Positions 26,877 to 33,875 of a stretch of DNA of 64,000 nucleotides are shown here, in pieces. How positions within the stretch are numbered: position 1 is the first letter of the stretch; each line of letters opens with the position of its first letter. The position numbers and the translations under genes were made by a program. The notes below the pieces were generated by a model. That model made no database searches. It was not told where the DNA came from and saw only the letters and a program-made list of their open reading frames with translations. This DNA comes from a virus. The stretch is taken from IMG/VR virus record IMGVR_UViG_3300025168_000039, positions 42,895 to 106,894 of that record; one strand, 5' to 3'.

Positions 26877-27548
26877 TTAATCTTTTCTAACAGCACCGGC
26901 ACCTCGCATGGCTTTGCCACACCCTTTGCCAATACCCTTACCTTTACCCTTACCAACTTTTCCACCTTTGAAAAGTCCTTCAAAGCCACCTAATTCTCGT
27001 AACTCATCTTCTAAAGCTTTAGTATTAACATTACCATCACCGCCTCGCATCATTCTTTGACCTACATCTGCACCAGATGAGTAGGTTCCTTTATTAGTAA
27101 CTTGACCTTTATTTCCAATACCTGCTAAACCAGACGTTACCATACGTCTAAGTTGTGCAGAAGACATATCTTCTCTTACTGGAGGAAGTTCTTTTGATCT
27201 TGCGGGAGCATTAATTGAAAGTCTTTCTTCAGAGGTTGAACCTGCTCTAGGCGTTTCGATTCCACTGCTTTCAGACATGTCTCGTTTCTGCTGTTTAACC
27301 AAACGATTCAACTCGCCTTGTTCAGACTTGCTTCTTTTTGGTTCATCTTTCTTCTTAGCTGTTTTCTTCTTAGCTGTTTTTTTCTTAACAGATTTCTTTT
27401 TAGAAGAAGATTCTTTCTTTACAAGCTTCTCAGCTTCTGCACGGGAGATGTCTTTTGATTCCATTAACTCTTTAACTTTATTAGAAGGACGACCTTTTTT
27501 ACTCTTTCGACCTCTTTTTAACACTGCGGCTACTATACTTTTTACCAT
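26877..27548 (-). CDS. Histone H1-like lysine-rich protein, 223 aa
   Basis: The ATG at 27548 with GGAGG upstream is chosen over a TTG at 27551. The N-terminal third is dominated by Lys/Ala repeats (KKKSVKKKTAKKKTAKKKDEP), like bacterial and viral H1-type tails, and is preceded by a short SKAR-like helix (KVKELMESKDISRAEAEKL). The C-terminus is Gly/Lys-rich and ends KGCGKAMRGAGAVRKD. It may compact or organise DNA in the capsid or bind host nucleic acid. It is the first translated of the five-gene basic cluster. Confidence 0.62.
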   Translation of the reverse strand: MVKSIVAAVLKRGRKSKKGRPSNKVKELMESKDISRAEAEKLVKKESSSKKKSVKKKTAKKKTAKKKDEPKRSKSEQGELNRLVKQQKRDMSESSGIETPRAGSTSEERLSINAPARSKELPPVREDMSSAQLRRMVTSGLAGIGNKGQVTNKGTYSSGADVGQRMMRGGDGNVNTKALEDELRELGGFEGLFKGGKVGKGKGKGIGKGCGKAMRGAGAVRKD

Positions 27549-27557
27549 CAATACCTC

Positions 27558-28679
27558 CTATTGATAAAATATTTCTTTAATTGAATTATAGTTATCTAAA
27601 AAAGTTTCTTTAGATAAAACTTTACCATTATTTAATCTAATCACTCCTCGACTTTGACCTTTATGAACTTCGCCTTTTTGATGAGGTAGTTGATTAGAGT
27701 AGTCAATAAGAGATTGATCTTTATAAAAAGATAACATATACTTAATCATTTCTGTATTACGACCATGTTCTGGCTTAATATATTTTCCCTGTTCTAAACA
27801 AGTATGCATCATGTATTTTTGAAACTGATCACTATGGTAAAAAGAAAAAACATTATCTGCTCTATCAACTGAAATTTCGTTCATTAAATACCAAGGTCCG
27901 ATAACTCTGTCTGTATATGCAAAATTAAATTTAATCCACCATAAAGTTTTTAACGGATCATTCTTAATACTTATTGGTGCTGCTTCAATAAAATTATTTA
28001 ATTCCTCAACAACTGTTTCACTATGACACTCTGATATTTCGTCTGCAATATCTTTTATTAATTCTTGCCAAGACTTATTCTTATATACGTCATTTAAAAT
28101 ATCAGGCCATTTATCTGTTATTAAACCATGATAATAACTATCATTATGAACTGTACCGTTTGATAATGTATTACCAGGATGACCTATAATTGATACAGAA
28201 TCTTCTGGATGAAGCTCAGTGTTATTAAGCAATCTATAATTATGATTATTATCAACTATAAATTTATACAAAGCAGGATTGAATTGATTTAAAGCCTTTC
28301 TATTTTTTGTATCCTTATCAAAAGTAAATACCGCTCTAATTTTATTTTTATTACAATTCTGTAAAAATCCTGCGTACATTACTGCAGAATCAAAACCACC
28401 TGAAAGAAAAACATCAATATATTTATTATTAGATAAAGAATTAATTATGTTAATTTTATCTTCAATACAGTTAATTAAGCTTACTTCTTCTATTTCTGTT
28501 GGTATCTGAAGTTTATATTTAGGATCAACCTTATATAAGTTCTTTAAAGTTCCTGTTCTATCAAGAGGCTCAGATGGTGATCTACCTAATAAATATATTA
28601 AAAATTTATACCATTCTGGTGTTTTAAAATAATGATATAAAGCTTTAGAGTGTAGCTTAATAACTGCTAGTTCAGACAT
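27558..28679 (-). CDS. Asparagine-synthetase-like PP-loop protein, 373 aa
   Basis: A shorter relative of the 568-aa enzyme. SGGFDSA at about residues 92-98 is the ATP-binding PP-loop. LKTLWWIKFNFAYTDRV and FYHSDQFQKYMMH match the corresponding C-terminal blocks of the larger protein (LFWWWNFNLKWEEV; RTDNFQKW). The GECGDQLFG block is replaced by a weaker IIGHPGNTLSN, so it may be catalytically altered. It sits between the basic-protein cluster and a small unknown gene, in the same operon as capsid and fibre genes. The substrate is unknown, but pairing of two such enzymes is notable. Confidence 0.65.
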   Translation of the reverse strand: MSELAVIKLHSKALYHYFKTPEWYKFLIYLLGRSPSEPLDRTGTLKNLYKVDPKYKLQIPTEIEEVSLINCIEDKINIINSLSNNKYIDVFLSGGFDSAVMYAGFLQNCNKNKIRAVFTFDKDTKNRKALNQFNPALYKFIVDNNHNYRLLNNTELHPEDSVSIIGHPGNTLSNGTVHNDSYYHGLITDKWPDILNDVYKNKSWQELIKDIADEISECHSETVVEELNNFIEAAPISIKNDPLKTLWWIKFNFAYTDRVIGPWYLMNEISVDRADNVFSFYHSDQFQKYMMHTCLEQGKYIKPEHGRNTEMIKYMLSFYKDQSLIDYSNQLPHQKGEVHKGQSRGVIRLNNGKVLSKETFLDNYNSIKEIFYQ

Positions 28680-28681
28680 AG

Positions 28682-28879
28682 CTAAACAGAATAATCATAT
28701 TCCTTATCGTCAATAACAACTGGACTTGTCGTAACAGCAGTCTTATTAGCAGCCGGTCCCTTTCTAGCCGCACCATAACCTTGCCCAGTAGGTCTACCTG
28801 TACATTCTATCTTCTCTTCTTTATAACGCTTAAAACCTTTTGCGTCATAAGAATAAATTTTATTATTAATAAGTGGCAT
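28682..28879 (-). CDS. Small unknown virion-operon protein, 65 aa
   Basis: A soluble protein with Lys, Gly and Tyr residues (YDAKGFKRYKEEKIEC, TGRPTGQGYGAARKG) and an acidic end (DDKEYDYSV). It lies 3 bases from the PP-loop gene start and 11 bases from the adaptor gene, so it is co-translated with them. The GRPTGQGYGAARKGPAA segment suggests a basic linker. No family is recognised. Confidence 0.5.
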   Translation of the reverse strand: MPLINNKIYSYDAKGFKRYKEEKIECTGRPTGQGYGAARKGPAANKTAVTTSPVVIDDKEYDYSV

Positions 28880-28890
28880 AAGTATTCTCC

Positions 28891-29550
28891 TTAGTTAGAC
28901 CCTTGGACTAAAGTATTAGCTGATCCATCAGGGTTCGCATTGTTCTCCATATTATCTTGACGATTTCTTCTAGCTTGATTGCGTAGTCCTTCTATAGCGC
29001 CTCTGTACTCATTTGTAAAAATAGCACTGAAGTTTGAATCTTTCATAAATAAACATGCTTCAATCATAGAAGCATAAAATAAAGCATCATAGCAGAAGTC
29101 TGTAAAATAATTTGTGGGGGCTGCAGAAGTAAGTGTGGTTGGTCTTGCTACATAGAGAACTTCACCCTGATAAGCCGAAGTCGGTGTAGGAGCCACATGT
29201 ATAACTGAGTTATTACGAATTGAATAGTACTTTGGAACTCCTGTTGATGTATTAGCATAAGGCCAAAAATCATTTAAAAATTCTTCAGTCCGTTGAAGTA
29301 AATTAATTTTACTTCCACTTGCTCTTAGATTAACATGCCTAATAATTCTTGTATCGTCTGAAACAGAAACAACTTGACTACTCACAGCACAAGCAATAGA
29401 AACAGATGTATTCAAACCAATATCATCTAATTCTTTTATTAATCTGTTCTCTGCCTTGTTTACAAATCTTGGAATCTGGTCAACAAAATCTGTGCCTGTA
29501 TTTTCAGACGTATTAATAATATCATTTACAAGATAGGTATAATCAACCAT
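28891..29550 (-). CDS. Tail tubular A-like / head-tail adaptor protein, 219 aa
   Basis: It resembles the T7 gp11-type tail tube A or adaptor proteins: an N-terminal helix pair (DFVDQIPRFVNKAENRLIKEL), strands with SVSDDTRIIRHVNL, a conserved LNDFWPYAN and GVPKYYSIRNNSVIHVAPTP segment, and a helical C-terminal half (FYASMIEACLFMKD). It sits directly after the capsid block in the operon. Together with 24458-25132 it makes two adaptor-like proteins. Confidence 0.62.
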   Translation of the reverse strand: MVDYTYLVNDIINTSENTGTDFVDQIPRFVNKAENRLIKELDDIGLNTSVSIACAVSSQVVSVSDDTRIIRHVNLRASGSKINLLQRTEEFLNDFWPYANTSTGVPKYYSIRNNSVIHVAPTPTSAYQGEVLYVARPTTLTSAAPTNYFTDFCYDALFYASMIEACLFMKDSNFSAIFTNEYRGAIEGLRNQARRNRQDNMENNANPDGSANTLVQGSN

Positions 29551-29555
29551 AAGCT

Positions 29556-29852
29556 TTATCCATAGTAAATATAAAATTTGCCACCAGCACTAGATCCAGC
29601 CAATGACACTTTACCACTACACTTAACACCCACTTCATTTAGATATACATTATCCATTACGTTAGTACCTAGTGCAGCATGTTTTATTTTAGGTCCGTTT
29701 TGATCACCTACAATTATTTCAGATGCTGTTGATACAGCCAAGGAATAAACCTGTATTCTAGTATCAGCAATCGTAACACTTGATATAGTATCTACAAAAA
29801 TACCATTTCCTCCGGCACCCCCTGTAACTTGAGCTAATCGAATATTTGACAT
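29556..29852 (-). CDS. Small beta-rich virion protein, 98 aa
   Basis: The start at 29852 (GGAG upstream) is preferred to 29864. It is strand-rich and neutral, with small residues (TGGAGGNGIFVDTISSVTI, VSLAGSSAGGKFYIYYG). It follows the capsid gene and a hairpin and precedes the adaptor. A head decoration or joining protein is plausible by position. No family is recognised. Confidence 0.5.
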   Translation of the reverse strand: MSNIRLAQVTGGAGGNGIFVDTISSVTIADTRIQVYSLAVSTASEIIVGDQNGPKIKHAALGTNVMDNVYLNEVGVKCSGKVSLAGSSAGGKFYIYYG

Positions 29853-29872
29853 ATTTATCTCCAATCAGAATA

Positions 29873-29896
29873 AGAGGAGAGATTTCTCCCTCCTCT
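29873..29896 (-). terminator. Hairpin after the capsid gene, possible partial terminator
   Basis: AGAGGAG (29873-29879) and CTCCTCT (29890-29896) pair over 7 bp in the 54-base gap following the capsid gene on the minus strand. The T-rich tail is weak (TTATTCTGATT), so read-through to the next gene is likely. It may protect or attenuate the capsid message. Confidence 0.5.
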
Positions 29897-29906
29897 CACC
29901 CTAGTT

Positions 29907-30857
29907 TTAGTTACCTTGATTACCAAAGAAACCTCTCCAATCGGACCAACCAAAACTATAACGCTCTCTAGCTTTAAAGCGAAGGTTGCCGGTATCGAAG
30001 TCAGGCTCCATCTTAGTTTGCAACGGTGAACGAACAAACATCTTAGTACCGTTTGGAACATTCGTCTTAATGAACCAAGCGTCTGCATCAGTGAATCGAC
30101 GGTTAATAAACACACCCTTCGGAAGCATAGACATGCTTTGAATGGAGTTCACATCATTCCACCCTGCTGGGTTGGTAGCAGCTTGTGATCCGCCAAGAGC
30201 GGAAACCGTACCAGAAGCAGGAATAAGAGTGGAGTTCAATAACGAGTTCGACGTTGCCCAGTTATCAGGAGCAACATGAAGTGATTCTGCACTTCCACCT
30301 GTCAAAATGCCCCGATCATCCTTAATCTTTTGGATAGTCGTAAGCGCCGCTTCAAGAGAAGCGAAAGACAAATCAGCCGCAGAAAGTACGTTAGTTTGTG
30401 TACCGTCTACAGTTGGATGGGACGCACTAAAAAGTGGTTGTCCGTCACCTCCTGCATAAGAGGTGTTAAAGCCTTGGTTGAAAACATCCGCACCTTTTAC
30501 TTGCTTAGTATTACCCATTGCTCTCGCAAGAGACTTAGAGCGCAACTTTGCAAACGTATCATACAGATTGTCTTCCATAGCTTCTTCCGTAACGGCAAAA
30601 GCAAGCGAAATCGTTTCGTTAGTATAACGAGCAACATAGCTTTCACTAGCCTCGTCATATGTAACAGCAGCGCCTTCCGCTTTTACTGGAGCATTACCGA
30701 AGCCCGTAAACAAGACTTCTTCTTCAAATGCACGATCTGAATTTTCAATTTCAAACAAAGGTGCATGTTCATTTTCTACTTCGCCATATTCTAAACCAAA
30801 AATAGCATTTAGACCAGGAAGTAGTTCTTTAGAAATACTAGCTCTATTAATAGCCAT
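29907..30857 (-). CDS. Major capsid protein, 316 aa
   Basis: A protein of typical HK97-fold length. The N-terminal KELLPGLNAIFGLEYGE, the E-loop-like EEVLFTGFGNAPVKAEGAAV, FAVTEEAMEDNLYD, and the spine-helix/P-domain region (GQPLFSASHPTVDG, LHVAPDNWATSNSLLN, DADAWFIKTN) match the Mu gpT/HK97-type heads of marine phages. The codons look GC-richer than in neighbouring genes, as expected of the most highly expressed virion gene. It lies downstream of scaffold and decoration genes and is followed by a hairpin. Confidence 0.85.
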   Translation of the reverse strand: MAINRASISKELLPGLNAIFGLEYGEVENEHAPLFEIENSDRAFEEEVLFTGFGNAPVKAEGAAVTYDEASESYVARYTNETISLAFAVTEEAMEDNLYDTFAKLRSKSLARAMGNTKQVKGADVFNQGFNTSYAGGDGQPLFSASHPTVDGTQTNVLSAADLSFASLEAALTTIQKIKDDRGILTGGSAESLHVAPDNWATSNSLLNSTLIPASGTVSALGGSQAATNPAGWNDVNSIQSMSMLPKGVFINRRFTDADAWFIKTNVPNGTKMFVRSPLQTKMEPDFDTGNLRFKARERYSFGWSDWRGFFGNQGN

Positions 30858-30872
30858 GATTAAACCTCCTTA

Positions 30873-31454
30873 CTAGATGCCAGCCGGTGCGGAAAGCATC
30901 GCATCGACATGTTTAACAATACGAACTTCAACAACCGGAAATGCTCTTTCAGTAGCAATATCGATATCATTCCCTGGAACATCCTCAACACCAATAGCTC
31001 TTACTGGAAGAATGGCGTCGTTACGAGTTGCAGCCTTAATACCAAAGCCTGACTGACCTGTAAAGGTACTGCCAGCGCCAAGAGTTAGACCGAAGTTTAG
31101 AGTATTGATATCGCCTGAACTAATTGTAGCATCCGCTTGGATGAAATACGTTGTGGCGGGGTTAGTGTTTACCACTGCTTTAATATTAGAAGCACTGGTA
31201 TTCGCTGGCCAATATTGTGAGAAATTAGGCTCACCATTGGCTTCGTAGTAGACTCCCTGAAAGACACCAACTGCAAAGTCAGCATCTGCCGAAACGGGTT
31301 CAATATTACCAAGAGAGGTTTTTACCAAGTCACCCGTGAAGATTGATCTAGCATCGCCGGAAGCAATGGGAAGTTCGTCAACACCAGTGGAGTTAGTACC
31401 TGAACCACGTTTACGAGCGGGAAGGAAACCACGAAGATTTTTTGTAGTTGACAT
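30873..31454 (-). CDS. Capsid-associated (decoration-like) protein, 193 aa
   Basis: Beta-rich, neutral protein (GFLPARKRGSGTNSTGV, TGDLVKTSLGNIEPVSAD, VGVFQGVYYEANGEP). It lies just before the capsid gene in the operon, a usual place for head decoration or cement proteins; the composition, like the capsid's, is GC-richer than average here. An AGGAAAGGAT ribosome site precedes its start. No motif identifies its fold with certainty. Confidence 0.6.
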   Translation of the reverse strand: MSTTKNLRGFLPARKRGSGTNSTGVDELPIASGDARSIFTGDLVKTSLGNIEPVSADADFAVGVFQGVYYEANGEPNFSQYWPANTSASNIKAVVNTNPATTYFIQADATISSGDINTLNFGLTLGAGSTFTGQSGFGIKAATRNDAILPVRAIGVEDVPGNDIDIATERAFPVVEVRIVKHVDAMLSAPAGI

Positions 31455-31491
31455 ATTGTCTATCCTTTCCTAAGTTATACCGTTCTCTGTT

Positions 31492-31992
31492 TTAGTCTTG
31501 AAAGCTTGGTCGCCTTCCTCTAGTAACAGATGAACGATTGTTGTTTGTAATGGGCATACGGGAATCAGAAGCGCCTTCTAGTTGCGAATTAACCGCATCT
31601 ATAAGTTCTTTACTCTTCGTCTCATAATACCGTTTACGAGCAGCAAGCTTGCCAAGGGGCATTTTAGCCAAAGCTAAGTCTCCACGACAGACTGTACCAG
31701 CATACCGCCCACCCTCTTGAACGATAGAGGACATGGATAGTTCAGGAACTTCTTCAGGGTCTACAAAAGTCCAACCTTCTGACTGTTTCTTACCAACATT
31801 TTGATAATCGTCTTGGTTGCGTAATGTAATGCGAATCCATCGTAGACCCATTCCTTCATTTTCAAAGCGTCTATATACGCTATCAGGAATCTCTAGAGCA
31901 TTTGGCTCTTCATAAGTCCACTCTGTTTCTTCTCTTGAATTTTGTTCTCTCGTATCAATGCTACGTTCTTTAGTTTCTTTCCGTGTATTCAT
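31492..31992 (-). CDS. Conserved-type capsid-operon protein, 166 aa
   Basis: The start at 31992 (GGAG 9 bases upstream) is preferred to 32007, which overlaps the scaffold gene. The N-terminus is charged (NTRKETKERSIDTREQNSRE), followed by SVYRRFENEGMGLRWIRITL, a segment with GWTFVDPEEVPEL, and a helical part (LALAKMPLGKLAARKRYYE). It lies between scaffold and decoration-like genes, so a head assembly role is likely, but its function is unknown. Confidence 0.6.
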   Translation of the reverse strand: MNTRKETKERSIDTREQNSREETEWTYEEPNALEIPDSVYRRFENEGMGLRWIRITLRNQDDYQNVGKKQSEGWTFVDPEEVPELSMSSIVQEGGRYAGTVCRGDLALAKMPLGKLAARKRYYETKSKELIDAVNSQLEGASDSRMPITNNNRSSVTRGRRPSFQD

Positions 31993-31996
31993 TTTA

Positions 31997-32989
31997 CTAT
32001 ACTCCACGCTTAAATGTTATATCTGTATATTCACCATCTGATTTATCAACTTTTAGTTTTTCAGCGGCATATACCTCAAGTGGTATGTTCCATTTCTGTG
32101 CAAGCCTTACGTCTTCTTTAGACAACTTTACTTTCTTATTAGAACTGGAGGGACTGCGTGATGTTCCAGCCACCACCTGAGAGGGTTGTTGAATTGTTCC
32201 GGTATCAACACTCCCGTTATTTTCTTCTTGACTAAACTTCTGAGGAAATTCAGTTCTCAATCGTCGGTCAATCTCATTATAAAAATCCTGTTCGTGAGGA
32301 TCATAACCTATTTGTTTTAATTCTGCATCAATTGTATAAGCTGCTGCCGTCATAATAGAATCTTTTCCAAACCATTCATTCTCTTCCGCCCAATCTACAG
32401 CCATTGCATCTGGCTTTTGAGGAGCTTGAGCAGCTTGTGGTTGCGCAGCACCAGCTTCTTGTTTCTTCTCATAATCTTCTAAAGCATACTGATGTCGTTT
32501 AATATCATCAATATTAGTAGATGCTCTTTGAAGAACATCTAAAGCTGCTAGAGTTCTTTCAGGATCACCTGAATTATAAGCTTCAACGTAATCATTTTTA
32601 GCTAATGATATCTGTTCTTCTAATTGTTTTTGTGAAACAGAGCTATTAACTTTTTGTGTATCAACGTAGGTTCTTTCCATGCTCTTTAGATTTGTTTCTA
32701 AATTTTCTTTTTCTTGTAGAAGAGCTTGGATACGTTCATCTCTCTCTTTTCTTTGTCGAACAAGATTTCTTATTCTTTTCTGTGCACCTGATGTTTGTAT
32801 TCCATCAAGTTCTTGAATAGATTCTTTCTTCGTTTCTTCTAATTCTTGTTTAGGTTTTTCGATCTCCTCTGCTGTTTTAATTTCAGTAGATGTCTCGATC
32901 ACCTCCTTTTCTTTAGAATCATTCTCAACTTCAAAATCAACCTGATCTGGGACAGTAACGTCTCCCCATTCCGTTTCGTCTTTACTCAT
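31997..32989 (-). CDS. Scaffolding protein, 330 aa
   Basis: The ATG at 32989 follows AAAGGA by about 8 bases; the ATG at 33019 has no such site. The protein is highly charged and almost entirely helical, with a long coiled coil (residues ~70-190, NLVRQRKERDERIQALLQEKENLE), an acidic N-terminus, and a C-terminal part (PHEQDFYNEIDRRLRTEFPQ) followed by a basic end. This is the standard profile of internal scaffolds that guide HK97-type capsid assembly. A consensus promoter lies immediately upstream (33039-33067). Confidence 0.75.
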   Translation of the reverse strand: MSKDETEWGDVTVPDQVDFEVENDSKEKEVIETSTEIKTAEEIEKPKQELEETKKESIQELDGIQTSGAQKRIRNLVRQRKERDERIQALLQEKENLETNLKSMERTYVDTQKVNSSVSQKQLEEQISLAKNDYVEAYNSGDPERTLAALDVLQRASTNIDDIKRHQYALEDYEKKQEAGAAQPQAAQAPQKPDAMAVDWAEENEWFGKDSIMTAAAYTIDAELKQIGYDPHEQDFYNEIDRRLRTEFPQKFSQEENNGSVDTGTIQQPSQVVAGTSRSPSSSNKKVKLSKEDVRLAQKWNIPLEVYAAEKLKVDKSDGEYTDITFKRGV

Positions 32990-33038
32990 TAAATTTTCCT
33001 TTATACGCTGCTTCGACACAGGCGGTTACGAATAACTA

Positions 33039-33067
33039 ATTATACAATATAATTGTAATTGGTGCAA
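33039..33067 (-). promoter_or_regulatory. Internal late promoter before the scaffold-capsid block
   Basis: On the minus strand TTGCAC (33067-33062), 17 bases and TATAAT (33044-33039). It would boost scaffold and capsid transcripts. The same hexamer pair and spacing occurs at 14816-14788. Confidence 0.75.
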
Positions 33068-33072
33068 CTATT

Positions 33073-33495
33073 CTAGCAAGATAAATTAAAAGTAGGGTCT
33101 AAATCTTTTGGATTTTCAACTCGCATAATAATTTGATCATCATACAAAAGAAGTAATTTAATTCCTTTGTAATGAAGTTTAATACCTGCATTTTTTCCGT
33201 AGCATACATATTCATCTTCTTTACACCACGGTGGTCCGGTAAACTTACTAACATCTTTATATGCTTGCTCACCGACTTTTAAAACCTTTCCAACAGTTGT
33301 TAGATAGGCAATATCATCTCTTGTAGAGTCTGGTAAATAGATACCCCCTTTAGTTACTGGCTTAACTGAGATAGGTCTAATTAAAACATGGAAACCAGGA
33401 ATATCTGGTAGTACTTTAGGATCAGGAATTTCTTCTTCAAATCCTGTAATCCATTGATCATTCTGAATAGCTTTATTTAAAGCTTGAACTTGCAT
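33073..33495 (-). CDS. GroES-like co-chaperonin, 140 aa
   Basis: The core (residues ~33-130) follows the 10-kDa chaperonin pattern: FHVLIRPISVKPVTKGGIYLPDS at the start, TVGKVLKVGEQAY in the middle, YVCYGKNAGIKLHYKGIKLLLLYDDQIIMRV at the end. A mobile-loop-like segment lies at PVTKGGIYLP. At 140 aa it is longer than the ~97 aa of bacterial GroES, with extra N- and C-terminal segments. Like T4 gp31, it may replace host GroES on GroEL to fold the capsid protein. It precedes the scaffold-capsid genes. Confidence 0.78.
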   Translation of the reverse strand: MQVQALNKAIQNDQWITGFEEEIPDPKVLPDIPGFHVLIRPISVKPVTKGGIYLPDSTRDDIAYLTTVGKVLKVGEQAYKDVSKFTGPPWCKEDEYVCYGKNAGIKLHYKGIKLLLLYDDQIIMRVENPKDLDPTFNLSC

Positions 33496-33497
33496 GG

Positions 33498-33692
33498 TTA
33501 ACTCTCCTCATTATCATAGTATCGTTTTTTTACAATTGAAAGAATATTACTTTTTGCCCATGAAATTCCAGAATGGAACCCTACTAATTCTTTATATGTT
33601 GCGTAATCGGAAGCTGATCCCTCCGATAAATTACTTCTCACTGATTCTAATTCTTTGTCATATGAATCAACAATCTCATCCCATAAATTCAT
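33498..33692 (-). CDS. Small acidic protein, 64 aa
   Basis: A soluble, helical, acidic protein (LWDEIVDSYDKELESVRSNL) with a central YKELVGFHSGISWAKSNIL. It overlaps nothing, but sits 2 bases from the GroES-like gene and directly adjoins the membrane protein gene. No family is recognised. Confidence 0.5.
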   Translation of the reverse strand: MNLWDEIVDSYDKELESVRSNLSEGSASDYATYKELVGFHSGISWAKSNILSIVKKRYYDNEES

Positions 33693-33875
33693 TTATACAA
33701 CTATAGCTCCAGTAATGAATGATGCTGCACCTACAATTAAAACTTTTTTCCATATACCACAAGGAGCTTGATGTCCTATAGGTAGGCAGTTACAGGAACC
33801 GCATCCCACAACATTTTTAAATTTATTACAATACTTATTAATTTTATTTTTAATTTTTCTAATTTGTTTTTCCAT
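33693..33875 (-). CDS. Cysteine-rich small membrane protein, 60 aa
   Basis: It overlaps the 3' end of the portal gene by 17 bases. A very basic N-terminus (EKQIRKIKNKINKYCNKFK) leads to a cysteine cluster (CGSCNCLPIGHQAPCG) and a C-terminal hydrophobic helix (VLIVGAASFITGAIVV). The cysteines could bind a metal or anchor disulfides. A lysis or membrane-associated role is possible. No homologue is recognised. Confidence 0.5.
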   Translation of the reverse strand: MEKQIRKIKNKINKYCNKFKNVVGCGSCNCLPIGHQAPCGIWKKVLIVGAASFITGAIVV

